NCBI GenBank assembly: GCA_937872385.1
Contig: CALMSO010000099.1
Span: 1-64,000, forward strand
Length of the DNA: 64,000 bases
Source: an uncultured Saprospiraceae bacterium
GTDB lineage: Bacteria > Bacteroidota > Bacteroidia > Chitinophagales > Saprospiraceae
Reading direction: 5' to 3'
This document shows positions 46,061 to 54,299 of the stretch, one piece after another (positions within the stretch are counted from its first letter, which is position 1; each line of letters begins with the position of its first letter). Both the position numbers and the translations under genes were made by a program. Under the pieces are notes generated by a model that saw only the letters and a list, made by a program, of their open reading frames with translations, ran no database searches and was not told where the DNA came from.

Positions 46061-46440
46061 GGAATGGGACATTGTTATTGGTTAATAGGGGAAGGGGGGG
46101 AATGGGATGAACGGGATGAATGGGGGAATGGGATGAATGGGGGAATGGGATGAATGGGGGAATGGGGGAATGGGGTTTAGAAAGGTTTAGAAAGGGTTAG
46201 AAGGGTTTAGAGATTGAAAGGTTGAGGATATAACGCTTACTGACTGTGCAGCGAACAGCGAACAGCAAACAGCGAACAGCAAACAGCGAACAGCAAACAG
46301 CGAACAGCAAACAGCAAACAGCGAACAGCGAACAGCGAACAACAAACAGCAAATAGCGAACAGTGTCCCGTCCTGAAATTTGGCATCTGGCATGTATTGT
46401 ACAAGCCTTACTTTTTGATAATCAGCTATTTACGTATTTT
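46061..46440 (-). repeat. Mosaic intergenic element 6
   Basis: Along the plus strand: a G-run array of eight to ten units (46088-46175, GGGGGAATGGGATGAAT type), GTTTAGAAAGG repeats, the unique segment GATATAACGCTTACTGACTG (46226-46245, identical to element 5), a 7-bp GCGAACA/GCAAACA minisatellite (46250-46360), a TGGCATCTGGCAT unit and the head motif TTGATAATCAG (46415-46425). It begins directly after the M1 peptidase stop. It is the longest G-run array in the window. Confidence 0.88.
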
Positions 46441-46540
46441 TTACAATAAAAATATTACACCTAACTACTTACACATTTTTCGAGTAAATAAGTACGGTAT
46501 TACATCATAGAAACCATACATTACTTTATTAAAAACCGTA

Positions 46541-46692
46541 TCATTCCCCCATATCCATATTGTGGAAAACATTAATAACATCGTCATCTTCTTCTATTTT
46601 TCAATGAGCTTGATGACATTTTCCACCTTAGTATCGCTGAGTTCTTTGGTGTGCGCCGGGATGCGTACGGATTCAGCTTGCCCTACGACTTT
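46541..46692 (-). pseudogene. Decayed 3' fragment of a YebC/PmpR-family gene
   Basis: On the minus strand the frame reads VGQAESVRIPAHTKEL, then KVENVIKLIEK. After a one-base deletion in an A-run near 46597-46600, which creates a TAG, it continues as EEDDDVINVFHNMDMGE-stop. This is the C-terminal domain of the YebC/TACO1 translation factor family, whose proteins end in a LIE.LE.DDDVQ.VYHN pattern. About 50 of some 240 codons remain. Confidence 0.75.
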
Positions 46693-46860
46693 ACTCGTCA
46701 ATCTGACGTTGCTGATGTTCTATAATCGCCAATAGATTATTGATCAGAACATGGCAGGATTCTATCGTTTTAGGTAGTTCCAACTCAATTATTTTTTGAT
46801 TGCCAATTCATGCTTTTTTTCTTTTTCACTACCCGCCGAAGGCGAGTGCTAAATAGTTAC
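46691..46860 (-). pseudogene. Relic of an IS66-like element (5' end)
   Basis: On the minus strand the sequence starts GTAAC at 46860, like IS66 terminal repeats. Just inside is a CCGCC-GAA-GGCG hairpin. From 46801 it encodes IIELELPKTIESCH and LINNLLAIIEHQQRQIDE, similar in character to the N-terminus of IS66 TnpC transposases. No start codon is in frame and the frame stops at 46691, where yebC-like sequence begins. Rest of the element absent. Confidence 0.42.
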
Positions 46861-46936
46861 ATTTTTTTTTCAAAAAATGAACTCCTTGCCAATACCTGCG
46901 TTCAAAAGAACGTTTAGCCGTTTGTGCAAAAAATGG

Positions 46937-46944
46937 TAGTTTTG
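46937..46944 (+). promoter_or_regulatory. -7 box of lipocalin-like lipoprotein gene
   Basis: TAGTTTTG is an exact TAnnTTTG match 25 nt before the ATG at 46969 and supports that start. Confidence 0.5.
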
Positions 46945-46968
46945 CATAGAAAAATCAATTTGAAACGT

Positions 46969-47364
46969 ATGAAAAAATTAAGTATCTTATGCTTGTTGCT
47001 GGTGCTGACTGTGTTCGCAGCCTGCCGCAAGGACAATAGCGAGATAGCCCAACTGATTGTCGGACGCTGGGAAGTGCAGGAAGCGCTGCGCAATGGCCGC
47101 CCAACGGAGTCTCTGGCGGATTTGTACTTCGAGTTTGCACCCGACGGCAAGCTGATGACCAATGTAAGCGGCGTGCCCGAAGAAGGGATGTATGAGCTAA
47201 AGGGCGAGAAAGTGCTTCAGCGCAACATTCGCTTTGAAGGCGACTATAATGTGCTGGAAATCAGTAGTGAAAAATTGGTGATGACCACCGAAATACAGGG
47301 TTTCGCCTTTCGGTTTACCTTAGGCAAGGGCAATAATGCCAGCCCCGAAGAGCTGTTTCAATAG
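46969..47364 (+). CDS. Lipocalin-like lipoprotein
   Basis: This 131-aa protein has a lipoprotein signal peptide (LCLLLVLTVFAAC, Cys near residue 19). The mature domain begins LIVGRWEVQEALRNGRP and contains YFEFAPDGKLMTN and MYELKGEKV, the pattern of small Bacteroidota lipocalin-like proteins (lipocalin_4/DUF type). No ligand is known. The longer open frame adds 15 codons across the promoter and is rejected. The GWxTD gene follows after about 50 bp. Confidence 0.76.
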   Translation: MKKLSILCLLLVLTVFAACRKDNSEIAQLIVGRWEVQEALRNGRPTESLADLYFEFAPDGKLMTNVSGVPEEGMYELKGEKVLQRNIRFEGDYNVLEISSEKLVMTTEIQGFAFRFTLGKGNNASPEELFQ

Positions 47365-47413
47365 CCATCACGGTGCGGCTACACCCTCCGCCATTGGGCA
47401 TGCGCCATCAAAA

Positions 47414-48862
47414 ATGCGGTATATGAAGACAGTATGGCTACTATTCATTGGGTTGTTGATCGGGCATAGTACCTGCGCCTTAGATGCGGCGGTGTCTTGC
47501 GCTACTTTCAAAAGTGGCGACCAGCCCTACGTGGAGGTGTATTTCTACTTCGCCGGGCCAACGTTAACTTTTGCACCGGTGCAGGATTCTCTTCAGCAGG
47601 CGCAGGTGGAAGTGGTCTTGTTTTTTCAGCAGCAGGAGCAGATTGTACAATTTGACAAATACACCCTGCATAGCCCGGTGGCCGCCCAGCCGCTCGATTT
47701 CCTGGATTTGAAACGCTATGCGCTGCCCAATGGCACCTATCAGCTTACGGTAGAATTGCGCGATGCCCATCGCCCCGACCAGGTGCGCGAGTACCGGATG
47801 CCCCTGCGGGTAGATTACACTCCAAGCGGCATTCAACAATCTGATATTCAATTACTTGCCTCTTATCAACGCACCGAAATAGCCGAGCATCCGTTTGTGA
47901 AAAACGGAATCCTGATGGAGCCCCTGCCGCTACATTTTTATAGCAAAAACATGGCGACGCTATCTTTTTATCACGAAATTTATCACACCGACGAGGTGCT
48001 GACAGAAGATTTTATGGTGAGCTACGCCATTGAAAAAGTGGAGAACAACTCCCGGCAAACCTTAGCCATTGGTCACAAACGCTTGACACCGCAGCCCCGC
48101 GCGCCTGTTTTGCTGCAAATGGACATCAGCCAACTGCCATCGGGCAATTATCACCTGTCGGTAGAAGTACGCGACCGCCACAAGGAACTGCTCAGCCGCC
48201 GAACAGCCTTTTTTCAGCGTAGCAATCCTTATTTGCAAGCCCAGGAACTCGCCAAATTAGAAATTTCGGACGAATTTGTAGCCCATTTAGACGCGCCCGC
48301 GCTCGAATTCAGCTTGCGTGCATTGGCTCCGAAAATACCGCCCGGCGATGTAGAATTGGTCAATATTTATTTGCGCGACAAAAACCTGCAAGGGCAGCGA
48401 TTATACCTTTTTAACTATTGGACACGCCAGCACCCCAACTACCCGGAGACGGCTTACGCCAAATACATGGAGGTGGCCCGGGCCGTACACGAGCAGTTCA
48501 AATCGGGCTTTCGCTATGGGTTTGAATCCGACCGGGGGTACATTTTCCTCAAGTACGGCGCACCTTCTGACATTGAAACCCGCGAGGATGAACCCTCGGC
48601 GCCTCCTTACGAAATCTGGACTTACAATGCGTTTCCGGCTACCCGCCAGAACAATGTGAAGTTTGTCTTTTACAACCCTACCCTCGCGCCCGGCGATTTT
48701 CAACTGCTGCACACCAACGCCATCGGCGAGCTGAACAACCCACAGTGGGAATTACAACTCTATCGCAACGCGCCGAATGAAATCAACGGCTCTTTTTTCG
48801 ACGGCACCCAGATGCAGGATAATTTTCATCGCAATGCCCGAAGAATTTTTCGGGACAATTGA
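47414..48862 (+). CDS. GWxTD domain-containing protein
   Basis: This 482-aa exported protein has a signal peptide (TVWLLFIGLLIGHSTCA). Two beta-rich regions occupy roughly residues 25-300. The C-terminal GWxTD domain includes LFNYWTRQHPNYPETAYAKY and GFRYGFESDRGYIFLKYGAPSDI, where the eponymous GWxTD is degenerated to GFESD. Such proteins occur in Bacteroidota and Acidobacteria without a defined function. ATG codons at 47414 and 47423 are both plausible; the open frame reaching back into the lipoprotein gene is not. Confidence 0.82.
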   Translation: MRYMKTVWLLFIGLLIGHSTCALDAAVSCATFKSGDQPYVEVYFYFAGPTLTFAPVQDSLQQAQVEVVLFFQQQEQIVQFDKYTLHSPVAAQPLDFLDLKRYALPNGTYQLTVELRDAHRPDQVREYRMPLRVDYTPSGIQQSDIQLLASYQRTEIAEHPFVKNGILMEPLPLHFYSKNMATLSFYHEIYHTDEVLTEDFMVSYAIEKVENNSRQTLAIGHKRLTPQPRAPVLLQMDISQLPSGNYHLSVEVRDRHKELLSRRTAFFQRSNPYLQAQELAKLEISDEFVAHLDAPALEFSLRALAPKIPPGDVELVNIYLRDKNLQGQRLYLFNYWTRQHPNYPETAYAKYMEVARAVHEQFKSGFRYGFESDRGYIFLKYGAPSDIETREDEPSAPPYEIWTYNAFPATRQNNVKFVFYNPTLAPGDFQLLHTNAIGELNNPQWELQLYRNAPNEINGSFFDGTQMQDNFHRNARRIFRDN

Positions 48863-48880
48863 AACACCTTTATAATAAGG

Positions 48881-48902
48881 TAAAAAAATGCCTGATGGTC
48901 AG
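48881..48902 (-). terminator. Terminator overlapping the stop codon of the AP2/HNH gene
   Basis: On the minus strand CCTGA-CCA-TCAGG is followed by CATTTTTTT. The TGA stop codon (48899-48901) is part of the stem. Five base pairs only, so moderately weak. Confidence 0.5.
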
Positions 48903-49483
48903 GAAGCCTGTGCATCTTCCGGTCGTGTTTTTCGGCGGCTCAGCTTTTTGCGCGGATTGATGATATTGATTTTTCCATCATCGCCGTAGATTTCCCTCGA
49001 CTTTTTGTTGTAAGCCAGCGCCGCTTCTTCGGGCGTAGCGAACATCCCGATGTGAATGGATTTGCGATTGACCGAAATAACAGCTCGATAGCGGTTGTGC
49101 TCTTTATACACGCCGGTGTAACCCACGCGGCTGCTGGTTTTGCGCTTTCGACTGGCCACCGAGCGCGAGCGGTAGATGATGTTCTCGAGCCGGCAATCGA
49201 GTTTGTTGCCATTTTTGGCACCCACTAAGTTATTGGCGGAGGTCTTTTCATCAACGAGGAACTTTTCCGCAATCAGCTTGTGCAGATAGATGGTCTCGGT
49301 TTTGTAGCTCCCGTCGGCTTTTTTCCATGTTTTTTGAAAAACGGCACAACCACTGGAGTGTTTGCGCAGGTTTTGCAAAAAGCCAATCTTCCGTAGGTAC
49401 GAGTCGTTGGTCAAATAATCGTACACCTTGTCATCCAACAACACGACGTCATCGGCGTTCTTGAGTTTTACTTTGTACAACAC
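48899..49483 (-). CDS. HNH-like / AP2-domain DNA-binding protein
   Basis: This 194-aa protein combines an HNH-like region (IYLHKLIAEKFL then KNGNKLDCRLENI, about residues 65-105) with a C-terminal AP2/ERF DNA-binding domain (VGYTGVYKEHNRYRAVISV and IGMFATPEEAALAYNKKSRE, about 120-180). This pairing is typical of phage- or homing-endonuclease-derived proteins. Whether the nuclease half is active is unclear; the histidine and asparagine positions are present but the first zinc-side motif is not obvious. The N-terminal 60 residues are basic and unassigned. It is a single gene with no mobile-element ends visible. Confidence 0.72.
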   Translation of the reverse strand: MLYKVKLKNADDVVLLDDKVYDYLTNDSYLRKIGFLQNLRKHSSGCAVFQKTWKKADGSYKTETIYLHKLIAEKFLVDEKTSANNLVGAKNGNKLDCRLENIIYRSRSVASRKRKTSSRVGYTGVYKEHNRYRAVISVNRKSIHIGMFATPEEAALAYNKKSREIYGDDGKINIINPRKKLSRRKTRPEDAQAS

Positions 49484-49840
49484 GCTCTCTTATGTTTATT
49501 AGGTCAACAAATAAAGGGTTTCGCTAACCGGTTTTGGTACTCAAGGAAACACTATGACATGGGATGATAAGAGGATAATTGAGGCTATCGAGAAATAATT
49601 GCGAAATATAAGGATTTTTGGTAAAACAAAGATTCGAAGGGTACACAAATTTTGAAATTTTATAATCGTCTGCCAAAAAAAAGCCACCAGAGTTCAGAAA
49701 TCATTCTCAAATATTGCAGAAATGTCAGCATTTAGGTAAAGCCGTTAATTTTTTTTTACCGGAATGTTAAGCGTTCTATAAAAATCACTATTTTGCCTTT
49801 TTGAAACGAATAATTACTAAACCAGCGCAGAAAAACAGGT
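49484..49840. other. 357-bp divergent intergenic region
   Basis: No gene, RNA or repeat of the mosaic family is seen. A TATTTTGC box (49789-49796) about 45 nt before the TonB receptor start is a possible -7 element, and a run of nine T lies at 49749-49757. Confidence 0.6.
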
Positions 49841-52648
49841 ATGAAATTTCTATTCTACTCCTTTTTACTGAATATAATTCTAATCGCAGCAACGGCATCT
49901 ACCCTTCATGCGCAGCGTGTTATAAGAGGTACTGTGCTGGACGGTGCAACCGGCGAAACGCTCATCAGCGCCAGCGTAGTGATTAAAGGCACGGCCGAAG
50001 GTGCCATCACGGATTATGACGGAACCTTCCGGATAGAAACCAGCCGAAGTTTTCCAATCACCTTAGTGGTTAGCTACGTCGGTTATGCCGAAAAGGAAGT
50101 CGTAGTCGAATCCGAGCGCGACCGGTTGCGCATACAACTGTTGGAAGATGCCATCACCATCGCAGCGGTAGAAGTGACCGGCCGACGGATTTCCGAAAGG
50201 CAGCAGCAATCACCCCTGACAATGGAAACCCTTGATAACATTGGCATCCGAGAAACTCCGGCCGCCAATTTTTACGATGGCTTAGGCGCTTTGAAAGATG
50301 TGGATTTGACGGCGGCGAGCCTCGGTTTCAAAATCATCAACACGCGTGGTTTCAACAGCACCAGCCCGGTGCGCTCGCTACAAATTATTGATGGCGTGGA
50401 TAACCAATCGCCGGGGCTGAACTTCTCGCTGGGCAACTTTCTGGGTTCTTCGGAATTGGACGTCAACCGGGTCAATTTGATCATCGGTGCCAGCTCGGCG
50501 TTTTATGGACCCAACGCTTTCAACGGCGTCATCAGTATGGAAACCAAAAACCCATTTCTACACAAAGGACTGAGCGGCATGGTGAAAGTAGGTGAGCGCA
50601 ACCTGGTAGAAGTGTCTGCCCGCTGGGCGCAAGTGCTTAAAAACAAGGAGGGGCAGGAGCTGCTGGCTTACAAATTCAACTTCTCGGCGATGCGCGCCAA
50701 TGACTGGGAAGCCGAAAACTATGACCCAGTGGACGGAACGCTGACCGGCGTGGACAATCCCGGCCGTTTTGATGCAGTAAATATATATGGCGATGAATAC
50801 TTCTCGCTGAATGATCTTTCTACTGCGCCACCTTGGACTTTTCCAGGGCTCGGCGTGTGGCACCGGCCCGGCTACCGCGAAATTGATCTGGTGGACTACA
50901 ACACCCGCAATTTCAAAACCAACGTGGCCATGCACCTGCGCACCAATCCTTCGAAAGGGCTGGAGTCGCCGGAGTTGATTCTATCCTCCAGCATGGGCGG
51001 CGGCACTACGGTGTATCAAGGCGATAATCGCTTCAGCTTGCGGGACATATTGTTTTTCCAAAACCGAATCGAATACCGTAAAGAAGGTAAGTTTTTCCTG
51101 CGGGGCTACGCTACCAATGAAGACGCCGGGCGCTCTTACGACCCCTACTTCACAGCCTTGCTGCTACAAGAATCCGCCAAGAGCGACGAGCTTTGGTCGC
51201 AGGACTACACGCAGTACTGGCGCGACCGGGTGGCACCGCGTATTCGGGAAAACGGTTATCCACAGCTCAATTTTTCTACCTTCCCACCCACTTTCGACTT
51301 TGCGGCTGCCGAAGCTTGGAATGTACAGTTCCGGGATTCGCTGCGCGCCTGGCATACCGAAACCGCCAACGCCGCCGACCGCCGCAACATTCGCAACCCG
51401 GAAACGACCGATTTCTTGCGCCCGGGCACCCCGGAGTTTGAAGAAGCTTTCAATCGAATTACCAGCAATAAATCGAGCGACAAACGCGAAGGCACACGCT
51501 TTTTCGACCGCTCCGCGCTCTATCATGTGCACGGGGAGTACAAATTTGAACCCACCTGGACTAAAGTCATTACCGTTGGCGGCAATATGCGTTTCTACCG
51601 TCCCAATACCGAAGGCACTATTTTTTCGGATACAGCGGGCATTCGCATTCGCAACCAAGAATTTGGCTTGTACGCCGGCATTGAAAAAGAGTTTTTCGAT
51701 CGGAAACTCCGCGCCAGCGCTACGGCTCGTATAGACAAAAATGAGAATTTTGACCTGATTTATACGCCAGCCGCTTCGTTGGTCTGGAACCCCAGTGGCA
51801 GTAACTACATCCGAGCTTCGTTCTCCTCCGCCTTACGCAATCCGACGCTGGCCGACCAGTACCTGTTTCTCAACGTAGGGCGGGCCATTCTGGCGGGCAA
51901 TCTCAATGGCGCCGATAGCTTGATTACGTTGGAATCTTTCAATGATTTCCGCGAAGACCTGAACCGCGAACGCTTAGTTTACTTCGATGTAGCACCAGTA
52001 AAACCGGAACAAGTAAGAACCTTTGAAGTGGGTTACCGTACCATTTTGTTCAACAAGTTATACCTCGACGCAGGCTACTACTACAGCTTTTACGATGACT
52101 TTCTGGGTTTCAATATCGGTTTAACCGCCGACTTTGACGAGGGCAGTTCATTGAATTTACCAACCAACGTACAAGCCTTCCGCTTTGCCGCCAATTCTAT
52201 TAATCAGGTGACAACGCAGGGCTTTTCCATCGGAACGAGCTATTATTTTGCCGACTACTTCCAGGTATCGGCCAACTATTCTTTTAACCGACTCAATTCT
52301 GACTTAGACGACCCTATTATTCCAGCTTTCAACACTCCGGAGCACAAGTTCAATATTGGATTTTCCGGTAGAGATGTAGTAATCGGCGGCATTCGCAATG
52401 CAGGCTTCAGCATCAACTACAAATGGCAGGAGGGTTTTCTGTTTGAAGGGTCACCGCAATTCACCGGGCTTATCCCGTCGTACGACCTGCTGGATGCTCA
52501 AATCAACTGGCGCTCGCCGCGCATCAATACGACCTTTAAACTGGGAGCTTCCAACCTGATGAACAATCAGATTTTCCAGACCTACGGCGGCCCGCGCATC
52601 GGCCGGTTAGGCTATTTCTCGATTTTGTACGAAGGAAAAGGCAAGTAA
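49841..52648 (+). CDS. TonB-dependent receptor with carboxypeptidase-regulatory-like domain
   Basis: This 935-aa outer-membrane receptor has a signal peptide (SFLLNIILIAATASTLHAQ). A CarboxypepD_reg-like domain (VIRGTVLDGATGETLISASVVIKG, residues 26-105) is followed by a plug (MRSLQIIDGVDNQSP-type region with INTRGFNSTSPVRSLQIIDG near 168) and a 22-strand-type barrel ending GRLGYFSILYEGKGK. It lacks the SusC signature and any SusD partner. The next gene, 38 bp downstream, is a T9SS-exported hydrolase-fold protein, so the two probably form a unit for a surface-bound ligand. Ligand unknown. Confidence 0.88.
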   Translation: MKFLFYSFLLNIILIAATASTLHAQRVIRGTVLDGATGETLISASVVIKGTAEGAITDYDGTFRIETSRSFPITLVVSYVGYAEKEVVVESERDRLRIQLLEDAITIAAVEVTGRRISERQQQSPLTMETLDNIGIRETPAANFYDGLGALKDVDLTAASLGFKIINTRGFNSTSPVRSLQIIDGVDNQSPGLNFSLGNFLGSSELDVNRVNLIIGASSAFYGPNAFNGVISMETKNPFLHKGLSGMVKVGERNLVEVSARWAQVLKNKEGQELLAYKFNFSAMRANDWEAENYDPVDGTLTGVDNPGRFDAVNIYGDEYFSLNDLSTAPPWTFPGLGVWHRPGYREIDLVDYNTRNFKTNVAMHLRTNPSKGLESPELILSSSMGGGTTVYQGDNRFSLRDILFFQNRIEYRKEGKFFLRGYATNEDAGRSYDPYFTALLLQESAKSDELWSQDYTQYWRDRVAPRIRENGYPQLNFSTFPPTFDFAAAEAWNVQFRDSLRAWHTETANAADRRNIRNPETTDFLRPGTPEFEEAFNRITSNKSSDKREGTRFFDRSALYHVHGEYKFEPTWTKVITVGGNMRFYRPNTEGTIFSDTAGIRIRNQEFGLYAGIEKEFFDRKLRASATARIDKNENFDLIYTPAASLVWNPSGSNYIRASFSSALRNPTLADQYLFLNVGRAILAGNLNGADSLITLESFNDFREDLNRERLVYFDVAPVKPEQVRTFEVGYRTILFNKLYLDAGYYYSFYDDFLGFNIGLTADFDEGSSLNLPTNVQAFRFAANSINQVTTQGFSIGTSYYFADYFQVSANYSFNRLNSDLDDPIIPAFNTPEHKFNIGFSGRDVVIGGIRNAGFSINYKWQEGFLFEGSPQFTGLIPSYDLLDAQINWRSPRINTTFKLGASNLMNNQIFQTYGGPRIGRLGYFSILYEGKGK

Positions 52649-52686
52649 ATAAATGCAATCCGATTTTTTAAAAAAACACACGTAAC

Positions 52687-54216
52687 ATGAAAAAAGTCAA
52701 CATTCTACTACTCTTTTTGCTCTGCGCAATTCTGTCGCTCCAAGCCCAGAACCGGCGCTACATTGATCAGGTTTTCACGGAAGTAAATGTACAAACCGAC
52801 ATTATCTATGGTGTGAATGCCACTGCATTGGCTTTGCAAGTAGCAGGGCAGGCTATCCCAGAGGCACTTCGCTTAGACGTGTATCAGCCTGTGGGCGATA
52901 CTGAAAATGCACGCCCGGTTGTACTAGTTTTCCATACCGGCAACTTTCTGCCCTTTCCGCAAAACGGTGGCACCGGCGGTACCAGAAAGGATTCGACTGT
53001 AGTGGAAGTATGTACCCGTTTGGCTAAAATGGGCTATGTCTCCGCAGCGGTGAGTTATCGCCTCGGTTGGAACCCCATCGCCCCCAGCCAGAGCGACCGT
53101 ATTTTCGGCATTATCAATGCAGCCTATCGCGGGGTGCAGGATGCCCGCACGGCCGTTCGCTTTATGAAGCGCTCGGTAGCCGAAGAAAGCAACCCATTTG
53201 GTGTGGATAGCACCCGCGTCACACTTTGGGGTATCGGTACGGGCGGGTATATTACGCTCGCCACAGCCAGCCTCGACGAATATAATAAGGTGTTGCTGCC
53301 CAAGTTTATTGCAAATATAGGCGGCAATCCCTTCCCAATGGTAGTCGAAGCCATCAATGGTGATATCTATGGCACCTCGGTAGGTGTAGTACCGCCGGGT
53401 ATTCCTTATCCGTTCCCGGCAAACGATACGCTGTGCTACCCTAATCATGTGGGCTATTCCTCTGATTATCAACTATCTGTAAACATGGGCGGCGCTATGG
53501 GCGATACCCTCTGGATGGATCCAGGGCAAGTGCCTATCGTGTCTTTCCATGTGCCTACTGACCCCTTTGCGCCGTATGAGTGCGCAGTACTGAACGTACC
53601 CCCGCCCGTCAACCTCCCCGTAGTGGACGTATGCGGCAGCAGCGCAGTAGCTACCAAGCAAACCCGCCTCGGCAACAATGCCATGTGGGAAAGTGCTGAT
53701 TTTATTGACCCCATCTCGGTGTCTATGCGCGCCCGCAATGGCGGCCGCGAGGGCTTGGCGCCGCTGCCTCGCTTAGACCCGACTGAGTCTTCACCTTGGG
53801 ATTTCTATGCACCGGACAACCCCGGCGCAGTAACAGCTGGCCCACCCGATCCGGTACGCGCTCGCCTGTACATGGATACAATCATGGCTTACTTTGCGCC
53901 GCGCGCTTGCATAGCCCTCAATCTGGGCTGCGATCTGATGGGCATTTCTTCTACAAGAAAGGTACTATCGGCCAGAGATGTACAATTACAAATGATGCCA
54001 AACCCGGCTTATGAGCAAGTGCGCATTCAGACTTCGTTGGAGCATCCGATCCTTGACGTGCAGGTATTCGACCTGAGCGGCCGTATGGTAAAATCAGCGA
54101 TTAACCTGAAGGATAGCAATCATACGATTTACCGGGGGAATTTGCCAAACGGTATGTATGTTGTAAAAATGCGATTCGCGCAGGGTATTATCACCGAAAA
54201 GTTGATATTCAACTGA
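52687..54216 (+). CDS. T9SS-exported alpha/beta-hydrolase-fold protein lacking the nucleophile serine
   Basis: This 509-aa protein has a signal peptide (LLLFLLCAILSLQAQ), a carboxylesterase-like alpha/beta-hydrolase domain (LRLDVYQPVGD, PVVLVFHTGNFLPFPQ, SAAVSYRLGWNP, AYRGVQDARTAVRFMKR) and a type A sorting domain (MMPNPAYEQVRIQT to GMYVVKMRFAQGIITEKLIF). At the nucleophile elbow, where family members read G-x-S-x-G, it has WGIGTGG (residues 181-187), so the serine position is glycine 184. It is therefore likely non-catalytic or uses a different site. It lies 38 bp behind the TonB receptor gene and may present a ligand to it. Confidence 0.82.
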   Translation: MKKVNILLLFLLCAILSLQAQNRRYIDQVFTEVNVQTDIIYGVNATALALQVAGQAIPEALRLDVYQPVGDTENARPVVLVFHTGNFLPFPQNGGTGGTRKDSTVVEVCTRLAKMGYVSAAVSYRLGWNPIAPSQSDRIFGIINAAYRGVQDARTAVRFMKRSVAEESNPFGVDSTRVTLWGIGTGGYITLATASLDEYNKVLLPKFIANIGGNPFPMVVEAINGDIYGTSVGVVPPGIPYPFPANDTLCYPNHVGYSSDYQLSVNMGGAMGDTLWMDPGQVPIVSFHVPTDPFAPYECAVLNVPPPVNLPVVDVCGSSAVATKQTRLGNNAMWESADFIDPISVSMRARNGGREGLAPLPRLDPTESSPWDFYAPDNPGAVTAGPPDPVRARLYMDTIMAYFAPRACIALNLGCDLMGISSTRKVLSARDVQLQMMPNPAYEQVRIQTSLEHPILDVQVFDLSGRMVKSAINLKDSNHTIYRGNLPNGMYVVKMRFAQGIITEKLIFN

Positions 54217-54263
54217 TAAACAAGCCTGAACAAGTTTTTTGAATAACTTGCCTCGCTTGCCGC

Positions 54264-54299
54264 AAACCTGTCTGGTTTTCTTAAATCAGACAGGTTTTT
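54264..54299 (+). terminator. Terminator of hydrolase-fold gene, overlapping cysteine desulfurase 3' end
   Basis: An 11-bp perfect stem AAACCTGTCTG/CAGACAGGTTT is followed by five T. Its loop contains the stop codon of the convergent cysteine desulfurase gene (54281-54283). Confidence 0.92.

Noticed and set aside
47336..47413. Upstream start of the GWxTD protein inside the lipoprotein gene
   Set aside because: It would place 26 unrelated residues before a clean signal peptide.
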